From Zymobacter palmae (GTDB lineage: Bacteria > Pseudomonadota > Gammaproteobacteria > Pseudomonadales > Halomonadaceae), in the NCBI RefSeq assembly GCF_003610015.1, contig NZ_AP018933.1, forward strand, positions 2,514,035 through 2,578,034: DNA of 64,000 nucleotides. Reading direction: 5' to 3'. Position numbers and translations under genes: made by a program. Shown here one piece after another: positions 54,452 to 61,902 of this stretch. The notes below the pieces were generated by a model. The model was given only the letters and a program-made list of their open reading frames with translations, was not told where the DNA came from and did not search any database. Within the stretch, counting starts at the first letter, position 1; every line of letters starts with the position of its first letter.

Positions 54452-54682
54452 CTACTTGGTGTGCGGCTTGTCTTTGCTAGCCGGTTTATCTTTTTCGTGC
54501 CCATGGCTTTTTTCACCGTGTGAGCACGAATGGCTACCGCCGTCCTTTTTAGGGGACTTTTCATCACAATGCCCATGCTCACCCTTACCTTTCTGGGGAG
54601 CCTTGCCATCGGGGTGCGGTTTGCTACCATCAACTTTCTTCGGCGCCTGTTCGTTAGAGTTAAGCGTACGTTGAGTCGTCAT
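54452..54682 (-). CDS. His/Lys-rich low-complexity protein
   Basis: This 76-residue hydrophilic protein is rich in Lys, His, Gly and Asp, with two Cys. KGEHGHCDEK and GGSHSCSHGEKSHGHEKDK (about residues 33-65) form a His/Cys cluster suitable for metal binding. A near-perfect GGAGG lies upstream of the ATG, and the opposite-strand terminator at 54373 bounds it, so it is probably a real gene. I do not recognise a family; a metal-storage or stress role would be speculation. Confidence 0.55.
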   Translation of the reverse strand: MTTQRTLNSNEQAPKKVDGSKPHPDGKAPQKGKGEHGHCDEKSPKKDGGSHSCSHGEKSHGHEKDKPASKDKPHTK

Positions 54683-54832
54683 TGCTTAATACCTCCGGTT
54701 TGAACGGCTACGGGTCTCATCAACGATGAACACCCTGATGCTCGCAGCCACCTTCACTGTAGACCCCGTTTTTAAGCCCCGTACAGAAGATAACAGACCA
54801 GATCACTCATAAAAAAACACCCGGCTAAAAGG

Positions 54833-54865
54833 AACAAAACCCCAAGCGCGGAAGCACTCAGGGTT
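54833..54865 (-). terminator. Terminator of trpBA
   Basis: AACCCCAAGCGC (54838-54849) pairs with GCACTCAGGGTT (54854-54865) with wobbles across a GGAA loop. On the minus strand a TTTTG run follows. Confidence 0.7.
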
Positions 54866-54897
54866 TCATGCCATTATGCCTGATGATCGCCTAAGGA

Positions 54898-55704
54898 TTA
54901 GCGAGCGCGACGAATACCTTCCGCCAAACTATTTGTCAGCTCGACGACGTTTGCCACTGCCTCTTCGGTTGTTGCCGCACGTGCCTGCGCATCAACAATG
55001 GCGGACCCGACCACCACACCATCACTGAACGCCCCAATGGCAGCAGCCTGTTCAGCCGTGCGCACACCAAAACCAACAGCAACCGGCGTTTGTGTAGATG
55101 CTTTGAGCCGCGTAACCGCCTGATGCACTTTGGCAATGTCTGGCGCTTGGCTGCCGGTAACCCCAGCAATCGAGACGTAATACAGGAAGCCGCTGCTGTT
55201 CTTCAGTACGGCAGGCAGACGTACATCATCTGTTGTTGGCGTAGCCAGCTGAATGACGTCCAGCCCTTTAGCACGCGCCGGAGCAGCCAACATCGCATCG
55301 TGTTCGGCAGGAATATCCACGATGATAAGGCCATCGACACCAGCGTTTTTAGCCTGGTCGATGAACGCCTCTATACCGTGGAAATAGACCGTGTTGCCAT
55401 AGCCCATCAGTACGATGGGGGTCGTATCGTTCTGTTCACGAAACGTTTTGACCAACGCTAGCGTGTCGGCCATGCGGTGCCCATTATCCAGCGCGCGCTG
55501 TCCCGCCAGCTGAATGCTGGGGCCATCGGCAACAGGGTCAGAAAACGGCATGCCCAGTTCAATGATGTCGGCACCGGCCGCTGGCAAGGCATTCAGCACC
55601 GCCTGAGAAGTGGCCTCGCCGCCGTCCCCTGCCATGATGAAAGTAATCAGGGCTGCACGGTTTTCAGCGTGCAGGCGTTCGAAACAGGCATTGATACGAC
55701 TCAT
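54898..55704 (-). CDS. trpA: Tryptophan synthase alpha subunit
   Basis: TrpA splits indole-3-glycerol phosphate and channels indole to TrpB. The 268-residue TIM barrel has [40 protein letters not shown] with the catalytic residues, [27 protein letters not shown] and [12 protein letters not shown]. The start overlaps the trpB stop by four bases (ATGA). A terminator follows. Confidence 0.96.
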   Translation of the reverse strand: MSRINACFERLHAENRAALITFIMAGDGGEATSQAVLNALPAAGADIIELGMPFSDPVADGPSIQLAGQRALDNGHRMADTLALVKTFREQNDTTPIVLMGYGNTVYFHGIEAFIDQAKNAGVDGLIIVDIPAEHDAMLAAPARAKGLDVIQLATPTTDDVRLPAVLKNSSGFLYYVSIAGVTGSQAPDIAKVHQAVTRLKASTQTPVAVGFGVRTAEQAAAIGAFSDGVVVGSAIVDAQARAATTEEAVANVVELTNSLAEGIRRAR

Positions 55705-56972
55705 CGGGTAGCCTCCTGTTGGCCAGCAGCATTGTCAGCACCACCGATAGCGTCAAGCTGTGCTTCGGGATGTCGTTCCAGATAGTGCGCGACACTGTCC
55801 ATGTCTTTGTCGCCACGCCCACTCAGGTTCATCACGATGATGTGGTCTTTGGGCAGCGTCGGCGCACGACGAATGACGTCGGCCAGTGCATGCGACGATT
55901 CCAGTGCGGGGATGATGCCTTCGATATGGCAGAGCAGCTGGAAGGCCTTGATCGCTTCATCATCATTCACGGTGACGTACTCAACGCGCCCCGTGTCATG
56001 GAAAAAGGAGTGTTCCGGCCCTACCCCTGGGTAGTCGAGCCCAGCGGAGACAGAGTGCGCATCCAAAATCTGACCATCATCACTCTGCAGCAGGTACGTC
56101 AGGTTGCCGTGCAGAATGCCGGGCGTGCCCGCGTTAAGCGCTGCGGCATGCTTGCCGGATTCCAGCCCCAGACCACCCGCTTCGGCACCCACCATCGCGA
56201 CGCCTTCATCATTCACCATCGCGTGGAATAGACCGATTGCATTGGAACCGCCACCGATGCAGGCCACCAATGTGTCAGGCAAGCGCCCTTCCTTCTGCAA
56301 AATCTGTTCGCGGACTTCGCGACCGATGACAGACTGGAAGTCGCGAACCATTTCAGGATACGGGTGCGGGCCAGCCGCCGTACCGATGATGTAGAACGTA
56401 TCGTCAACGTGAGAGACCCAGTAGCGCAGCGCCTCGTTCATCGCATCCTTGAGGGTGCCGTTGCCCGCAGTAACGGGAATGACCGTAGCGCCCAGCATCT
56501 TCATACGGAAAACGTTGGCCTGCTGGCGGTCGATATCGGTAGACCCCATAAAGACAGTGCAACGCATGCCAAAGCGCGCTGCCACGGTTGCCGTAGCAAC
56601 TCCGTGCATGCCCGCGCCGGTTTCAGCGATGACATGCGTTTTACCCATGCGCTTAGCCACCAGGATCTGCCCGATGCAGTTGTTGATCTTGTGCGCACCG
56701 GTATGGTTAAGGTCTTCACGCTTAAGGTAGATCTTGGCGCCACCGAGATACTCGGTCAGACGTTCGGCAAAGTAGAGCGGCGTCTGGCGACCAATATAGT
56801 CGCGCTGCAAATCAGCCAGCTCTGCTTTGAAAGCGGGGTCATCCTTCAGCGCGGTGTAGTTCTTTTCGACGTCCAGAATCAGCGGCATCAACGTTTCGGC
56901 AACGAAGCGGCCGCCATAGATGCCGAAGAATCCATCACGATCAGGCTGCTGTGTCGGGCGGTGAGCGGTCAT
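55701..56972 (-). CDS. trpB: Tryptophan synthase beta subunit
   Basis: TrpB joins indole and serine using PLP. The 423-residue protein has [17 protein letters not shown], the PLP lysine in [14 protein letters not shown] near residue 97, [33 protein letters not shown] and [10 protein letters not shown]. It ends in about 20 extra residues beyond the usual C-terminus. It is the first gene of trpBA, divergent from the trpI-type regulator, the arrangement known in Pseudomonas. Confidence 0.96.
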   Translation of the reverse strand: MTAHRPTQQPDRDGFFGIYGGRFVAETLMPLILDVEKNYTALKDDPAFKAELADLQRDYIGRQTPLYFAERLTEYLGGAKIYLKREDLNHTGAHKINNCIGQILVAKRMGKTHVIAETGAGMHGVATATVAARFGMRCTVFMGSTDIDRQQANVFRMKMLGATVIPVTAGNGTLKDAMNEALRYWVSHVDDTFYIIGTAAGPHPYPEMVRDFQSVIGREVREQILQKEGRLPDTLVACIGGGSNAIGLFHAMVNDEGVAMVGAEAGGLGLESGKHAAALNAGTPGILHGNLTYLLQSDDGQILDAHSVSAGLDYPGVGPEHSFFHDTGRVEYVTVNDDEAIKAFQLLCHIEGIIPALESSHALADVIRRAPTLPKDHIIVMNLSGRGDKDMDSVAHYLERHPEAQLDAIGGADNAAGQQEATR

Positions 56973-57093
56973 GGTACGGCTCCTGTCATCATGTCATGTA
57001 CGTAGCCTGCCAACCTGCACGGGCACGCTACCGAATTGAGGACTACACTACCCGACTCGCTGACGAACAGGAATCGACTTGTATGCACGCCAC

Positions 57094-57110
57094 TGTGAGT
57101 TAAACTCACA
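57094..57110. promoter_or_regulatory. TrpI operator in the trpB-trpI gap
   Basis: TGTGAGTTAAACTCACA is a perfect 17-base palindrome (8-base arms, central A). It contains a LysR-type T-N11-A box and matches the TGTGAG-N5-CTCACA site known for TrpI in Pseudomonas. Confidence 0.8.
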
Positions 57111-57223
57111 CTCTTAACGCAGTGGCCATCGCAGACATTACCACACCCGATAGGATGCGAGTGGCAGCTACGGCTATTGCTCACGGCCCCCCCTATCCGT
57201 CCTTATTGCTGAGAGATCACCGC

Positions 57224-58129
57224 ATGCGCCCCGCCCACGAATACCCGTCACTTAATGCACTGCGCGCGTTTGACACCACCGCACGGTTGGGCAGCATGAG
57301 CGGTGCCGCCCGGACACTTAATGTCACACATGGCGCGGTCAGCCGGCAGGTACGCCAGTTGGAACAACAGCTGGGAATGCCACTGTTCCTGCGCGTCAGG
57401 GGACGCCTAGAACTGACCGATGAAGGGCGGACACTTGCGAAGGCCACCCTCGAAGCGTTTGGCCAGCTTCACGAGTGCTGGGAAGGGCTACTTACGGCGC
57501 AACAACACCAACCACTGACACTGGGCTGCACGGGGAGTTTACTGTCACGCTGGCTGATTCCTCGTATGGCCTCACTGCCACCGCTTTTACAGGACATGCG
57601 CTGGCACGTTGTATCTACTGATGACGCACTGGACGTAGAGCGCGCCGGCATCGACGTGGCGCTGGTCTATCTGAACCCACCGTGGCCCCAAGGCTATGAA
57701 GTAATTCCCCTTCATCCGGAATGCTTTGGCCCCGTATGCTCACCGACGCTAACAAGTGGCAAGGCGATAAGCTCAGCAGACGAGCTGATGCAGCTGCCAC
57801 TGCTGTCAACGCAGTCCCGCACCGAAGCTTGGGCGCTCTGGTTGGAGGCTCAAAGCTGCTCAGCCAAGCCAATAGCGTATCAACAAACGTTTCAACACTC
57901 GCTCTACCTGCTGGAAGCTGCCGAAGCTGGACTCGGCGTGGCAATGGCACCGGATATGCTAGTGGCCGACGCACTGGCACATCACCGCCTAGTCGCACCG
58001 CTGCCTTTTCTGGAGACAAACGGGATGCTGTGTCTGGTGATTCATCCCATGCTGCGAGGGAAACGGCCGGAACAGGTTATGGCGTTGGTGGAATGGGCGA
58101 AAAGCGCTATTCATAAGACTGCGCTGTAA
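57224..58129 (+). CDS. trpI: LysR-family regulator, TrpI-type
   Basis: This 301-residue LysR protein has an N-terminal winged helix (SLNALRAFDTTARLGSMSGAARTLNVTHGAVSRQVRQLEQQLG, residues about 8-50, quoted only by its ends: SLNALRAFDTTA and VSRQVRQLEQQL). A GcvA/TrpI-like effector domain follows (from about 90, LTLGCTGSLLSRWLIPR). TrpI activates trpBA with indole-3-glycerol phosphate as inducer. The divergent position and the operator at 57094 support the call. I chose the ATG at 57224 because it gives the family start; the frame extends to 57122 across the operator side. Confidence 0.88.
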   Translation: MRPAHEYPSLNALRAFDTTARLGSMSGAARTLNVTHGAVSRQVRQLEQQLGMPLFLRVRGRLELTDEGRTLAKATLEAFGQLHECWEGLLTAQQHQPLTLGCTGSLLSRWLIPRMASLPPLLQDMRWHVVSTDDALDVERAGIDVALVYLNPPWPQGYEVIPLHPECFGPVCSPTLTSGKAISSADELMQLPLLSTQSRTEAWALWLEAQSCSAKPIAYQQTFQHSLYLLEAAEAGLGVAMAPDMLVADALAHHRLVAPLPFLETNGMLCLVIHPMLRGKRPEQVMALVEWAKSAIHKTAL

Positions 58130-58243
58130 GAAGGAAATAACACAGCAAGGATGGGCAAGGCGGCGTCATTAAATCCTGCCCTCGCGGGGAGCCGTATTTA
58201 TGCAGATACGTAATTTTGACTTGTTGTATTTATTGGCCAAGTA

Positions 58244-58720
58244 TCAAATAACAATATATTTATCGCGTGTGAAGCCTACAGGCCAGTGACCGCTGTAATA
58301 GATATCTGTCACCTCGCGCCACTTTCTTCCTAAAGAATAAAATTCTTCGTCAGCAAGCTGTCGAAATGCAAAACGGATAGCGGCTTTAGCAACAGAGTAA
58401 AAATCATGGGGAGGACATATAAATATTTTTTTATCAATGTCTCGCGTAGCTCTTGAAATAGCCAGATTCAACTTTTTTCGCCATGTGATTAGTTCATCAT
58501 GCCTATCCATATCATTATAAAACGGATCATTTTGAGTAAACGATGAGGGCAACCATGTTACATTATCATAAACACCCTGTTCAACAAGTTTATATGGCTC
58601 AACAAACACATCTCTCACATTCCCAACAAAAATAATACTTTCTAGACAAATATCATCACACCCCATATTTGAAAAGAACTGAGCGCACTCTATATTTCTT
58701 ATTTCATTGTCTATATTCAT
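58244..58720 (-). CDS. Unknown AT-rich ORF, immunity-like, in the Rhs locus
   Basis: This 158-residue acidic protein (NIDNEIRNIECAQFFSN at the start, RKWREVTDIYYSGHWPVGF near the end) has no family I recognise. It is markedly richer in A and T than the trp genes to its left, has no signal peptide and lies downstream of rhs remnants on the same strand. That is the usual place for an immunity gene left behind after a toxin tip was displaced. The immunity role is inference from context only. A GGATATA precedes its ATG. Confidence 0.5.
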   Translation of the reverse strand: MNIDNEIRNIECAQFFSNMGCDDICLESIIFVGNVRDVFVEPYKLVEQGVYDNVTWLPSSFTQNDPFYNDMDRHDELITWRKKLNLAISRATRDIDKKIFICPPHDFYSVAKAAIRFAFRQLADEEFYSLGRKWREVTDIYYSGHWPVGFTRDKYIVI

Positions 58721-58789
58721 TTATATATATCCTTTCAACTGACGGTGCCAATCACTTTTGGAATCAAAAATATGCTCCGCTATCAAAAT

Positions 58790-58915
58790 ACCGCCCCTAG
58801 AAGCGTAAAGGCATCTCTCGTTAGCGGCACTGCCGTCGCTGTCATTGGCCTTTGCAAGCTATCCCCATGCATGGTAGTGCCCAACTCAATATAGAAGCCC
58901 CTCGTAGTCAGAAAT
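58790..58915 (-). pseudogene. Rhs core remnant (fragment 3)
   Basis: About 120 bases align by eye with the intact rhs near 62110-62222, including GTCGCTGTCATTGGCCTTTGC and CTCTCC/CTATCC CCATGCA-type matches on the plus strand, but the frame is broken. It lies between two AT-rich immunity-like genes and is the relic of a lost rhs copy. Confidence 0.75.
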
Positions 58916-58966
58916 TTTCTATAGCAAGTCCATACAGGGTGGACTTATTTTTTCTATACTCAATAC

Positions 58967-59320
58967 TCATCCCTTTGATATAAAATCTCTCCAGCCTTTA
59001 AGCGCTTTTTCAAAATCATTGATATCTATGATACAAAAATAGCTTTCATCATATAGCGAAAATAACGTTACTCCGTTTTTTTCAATTCTCGCAGACCAAC
59101 ACTCTCTATCCCAATCAAATTTTTCTACTCCACCATTTTTAACAGACTCTATACCGTGGATACTATCATTCACAATTTTAATATAGGTATGTTTAGAAAG
59201 TCCGCCATCATCTGTCAGCAACGCCTGCAATATATCAATATTGCCTTTAGCAAAAACATCTGTTTTAACATTCGGACCTTCAAAAGGCCCTTCATTTTCC
59301 CAGAAAAAATTTATCTTCAT
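58967..59320 (-). CDS. Unknown AT-rich ORF, immunity-like, in the Rhs locus
   Basis: This 117-residue protein begins MKINFFWENEGPFEGPN and ends FEKALKGWRDFISKG. It is acidic, hydrophobic-aromatic and has no export signal. Its base composition is much lower in G and C than the rhs cores on either side. It follows a decayed rhs fragment on the same strand, so it is a good candidate for an orphan immunity gene, but I do not recognise the family and the toxin partner is gone. Confidence 0.55.
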   Translation of the reverse strand: MKINFFWENEGPFEGPNVKTDVFAKGNIDILQALLTDDGGLSKHTYIKIVNDSIHGIESVKNGGVEKFDWDRECWSARIEKNGVTLFSLYDESYFCIIDINDFEKALKGWRDFISKG

Positions 59321-59400
59321 AACAATATTCTCAATATTTTAACTCGGCAAGGAGGAACACCACTCCCTCTTAATAAATTGTCCGCCTTTGTGCTATTATA

Positions 59401-60287
59401 ATGAGATATCCTTCGCGGACGGTGAGTTCCTGCGGCGTACTCAGATAATCCATCAGCGGTAGGCGATAGTCGAGGCCTTTTCGCGCACACCGCCCTAGCA
59501 GGCATTGATCGGTTGACTGTCGCGGTGCTGCTCGGTGCTCTGCAACAGCTCGGGGTCGATCAGGTTACCCGCCGGGTCAAACGCGAAGGTCTCATTGCCC
59601 AGCGGCGTACTGGCGGCTTTCAAACGACCAATTGGGTCATACTGATAGCGCGTTTCACCCTTGAGCGAGTCGTCAATGCCGTACAGTTCAGAGGTCTGAG
59701 TGTAGTGATACAACCGCTGCTGCTTGGCCTCTTCGCCTAACAGACGCTGCTGACGGGTCAGGCGGCCCATCACATCGTACTGGCGCGTCTGCTGTTGGAC
59801 ACCATAGTGGCGCGCCGTTTCGCGGTGCAGCGCGTCGCGCTCGAAATCGAACAGCGGTTGGCGATCAAGCGACATCGCGTGCACATGGCCGGAACCATAA
59901 CGCAGCCACGCCACTTCCTGCCCGTTTGGCAGGGTGGTGGTCTGGTTACCTAGCACGTCATAGGTGTGGCGATAGACGCTGCGGTAGTGATAGCCGTCCG
60001 GCAGGTCAGCAGTCTGCTCTTCAGCGATCAGATTGTCCAGCGCGTCATAATGCAGACGTACCGCGCTGTGGCTGTTCTGCACTGAGGTCAGGCGGCCCAG
60101 CATGTCGTGAGCGTAACGCGTTTCAACGATGCCGTGACCCTTGCGTTCGATAAGCTTGCGCTTCAGCAGCCCCGTACTGTCACGTTCGTACAGCGTGGCC
60201 TGATCACCCTCGCTGTACGTCAGTAGCATCCCGCCTTCGTCGTACTGGTACTTGCGGGTACGACCGTCAAAGCCCACTTCCTGCTTA
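59401..60287 (-). pseudogene. Rhs fragment 2, left part (3' side)
   Basis: From 60287 down to 59495 this aligns almost residue for residue with the intact rhs (GFDGRTRKYQYDEGGMLLTY to EQHRDSQPIN). It then breaks at a stop after INAC. Below 59495 the match continues only as decayed pieces (DYRLP.., then STPQELTVREGYL, which matches GTPQELTDRDGNL of the intact copy), with about 600 bases deleted in between. The element at 60288 interrupts its 5' side. It cannot make a working protein. Confidence 0.85.
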
Positions 60288-60296
60288 GAGGCTGTT

Positions 60297-60722
60297 TCAA
60301 AACCCCAACATCAGCTTCTTAAAACAGATCATGGCACATCGCAGCAACGTGAAGGCGCAGTAAATATCGAGTCGGCGTTCGTACCGAACGGCTAGCCGTT
60401 TAGCGTGATTGAGCCATGCAAAAGTGCGTTCTACCACCCAGCGGTGCCTGCCTAGCCTCGTACTACTGTCCTTGCCGCGGCGCGCTATCCGCGGACTGAT
60501 ACCTCGAACAACACAGGCTTCTCGACAACGCTCGTAGTCATAGGCTTTGTCAGCGTGCAGTTTGTTCGGGCGATGCCGAGGGCGGCCGCGAGTGCCTTGC
60601 AGCTTAGGTATCGCTTCCAGTAACGCCGTCAGCGGAACGCTATCGTGCATGTTCGCACCAGAAAAAAGCACTACCAACGGTACGCCATTGCCATCCGTCA
60701 GCAGATGATGCTTGCATCCCAA
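60297..60722 (-). CDS. IS5-family transposase, OrfB part
   Basis: This 141-residue frame holds the DDE catalytic domain: aspartate in [13 protein letters not shown] near residue 58 and glutamate in [24 protein letters not shown] near residue 98, ending with [14 protein letters not shown]. It is in the -1 frame relative to OrfA. The -1 frame is open from the slip site and would read [16 protein letters not shown] before this ATG, so OrfB is probably made as an OrfAB fusion. Confidence 0.85.
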   Translation of the reverse strand: MGCKHHLLTDGNGVPLVVLFSGANMHDSVPLTALLEAIPKLQGTRGRPRHRPNKLHADKAYDYERCREACVVRGISPRIARRGKDSSTRLGRHRWVVERTFAWLNHAKRLAVRYERRLDIYCAFTLLRCAMICFKKLMLGF

Positions 60723-60748
60723 ACGTCCTCTATCGGTGGGATTAGGGC

Positions 60749-61099
60749 CTACGGCAGATCCCCCTTTTTCGCCTTTACGGATGAGCCATCCACGCAGGCG
60801 CGTTCCCAGTCGATGCGATCTGCCAGATGCAGGCGGTGTAACAGCTCATGATGGAGTTGTTGCCAAACGCCAGCCTCATGCCACTTTTTCAGCCGTCGCC
60901 AACAGGTGGGGCCGGAGCCAAACCCTAGAGAAGTAGGCAGATGTCGCCAAGGAATCCCTGTCATCAGTACGAACAAGATGCCAGACAGCGCTTGTCGGTC
61001 AGATACACGAGGCCTTCCTCCGCGAGGGTCTGGCGTGTGCTCGGGGAGAAGAGGTTGGATGATATACCAGAGTTCGTCAGGAAGTAGTGAAGTAGCCAT
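60749..61099 (-). CDS. IS5-family transposase, OrfA part
   Basis: This 116-residue frame begins [36 protein letters not shown] (only the ends [15 protein letters not shown] and SDRQALSG need be noted) and carries the helix-turn-helix region and the first catalytic aspartate in [13 protein letters not shown]. It stops shortly after the run AAAAAGGGGG (minus strand, 60760-60769), where a -1 slip would continue into OrfB. This is the usual programmed frameshift of the IS427 group. Confidence 0.85.
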   Translation of the reverse strand: MATSLLPDELWYIIQPLLPEHTPDPRGGRPRVSDRQALSGILFVLMTGIPWRHLPTSLGFGSGPTCWRRLKKWHEAGVWQQLHHELLHRLHLADRIDWERACVDGSSVKAKKGDLP

Positions 61100-61153
61100 G
61101 CAGTGAGACTTTTAGGCAACATGATTTTTTTCAAGGGGTTTTGAAACACTCTC

Positions 61154-61212
61154 TTAAGGCGATGCAAGAGATCACATAGGCCAGCTGGTCCCGTCGCACC
61201 AACGTATTTCAA
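61154..61212 (-). pseudogene. Rhs fragment 2, right part (5' side)
   Basis: About twenty codons ending LCDLLHRLK, directly continuous with the fragment left of the IS once the TTA duplication is removed. Upstream of a TTG at 61212 the frame is closed by a TAA, and the sequence becomes AT-rich, so this copy never had a full rhs 5' end here. Confidence 0.65.
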
Positions 61213-61316
61213 TTAACATGGAGATTATAATATATATTTTTTGCACTATATAATACCCAATATTCAATTTAAAAATCATACCCCCAACCAAAATAATAAT
61301 TAAAATCTTTCAAAAG

Positions 61317-61654
61317 TTACTTCTCACTTTTTATAAATTCTGACAAAAAATCATATAACTGACTAGCAATGCATTCCACATGCTCTTTTTTAACAATCAG
61401 ATTGAAAAAATAATACTGATCTTTAAGGTCGTTTATTTTTGAAGTATAGACATTAAAAAACTCAACATAAGCAGTGTAAAAAAACCTTATTTTTTCTGAC
61501 GCAGCCTCTAAATCAGAGCAAATATTTGTTATATCAAAAAAATATTCGCGAATTCCTCCCCAACAAAACCGACTTCAATATAAGGGGATTTATATTTTTC
61601 GCAAATAAGCCAATGTTCTTTATTTTTCCCTTCATCTGAATATATATATTTCAT
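61317..61654 (-). pseudogene. Frameshifted immunity-like gene of the main Rhs tip
   Basis: A gene of about 110 codons starts MKYIYSDEGKNKEHWLICEK at 61654, two bases after the toxin-tip stop, with AAGGA just upstream. The frame breaks near 61560: one frame stops after FANIFLI, while another continues EYFFDITNICSDLEAASEK and on to FLSEFIKSEK and a stop at 61317. Adding one T in the run GGTTTTG would give VGFCWGGIREYFFDI and an unbroken protein, so a single-base deletion explains it. Position and composition fit an immunity gene; the family is not recognised. Confidence 0.75.
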
Positions 61655-61656
61655 TG

Positions 61657-61902
61657 TCAGTCCTTTATTTTAAAATCTGTAACGTGAGTCATGTTGCCTT
61701 TTTCATCTATTTTAGCCATATAATGCACTATAACCCCATTAATTTTTTGCTCTACTTTTGACCATCCTTTTCCTTTAAAACAAGGATCGTTTATTTTATC
61801 GCTATCAATAATAACAGTACCATTTTCAGGATATTTGTTAACGTGATCATAAGCAAATTCTTCATTCTTATTATTTAACTTAGTTCTACCAGTAGACTTT
61901 GT
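61657..61902 (-). pseudogene. Rhs C-terminal toxin tip cut off by an in-frame amber codon
   Basis: The rhs frame stops at TAG (61903-61905), but the same frame stays open for a further 81 codons, from TKSTGRTKLNNKNEEFAYDH through VNKYPENGTVIIDSDKIND to VTDFKIKD and TGA at 61657-61659. Composition drops sharply in G and C at this point, as at a true core-tip border. It is the polymorphic C-terminal domain, now separated by a nonsense change. The toxin activity is not recognised. Confidence 0.75.

Larger units (their letters stand above)
60288..61153 (-). mobile_element. IS5-family (IS427-type) insertion sequence, 866 bp
   Basis: Near-perfect 19-base terminal inverted repeats bound it: GAGGCTGTTTCAAAACCCC on the left, and GAGAGTGTTTCAAAACCCC as the complement of the right end (two differences). 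TTA flanks both ends (60285-60287 and 61154-61156), the likely target duplication. It carries two overlapping transposase frames on the minus strand. Joining the flanks restores an rhs reading frame (LHRLKQEVGF), which shows it inserted into rhs fragment 2. Confidence 0.92.
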
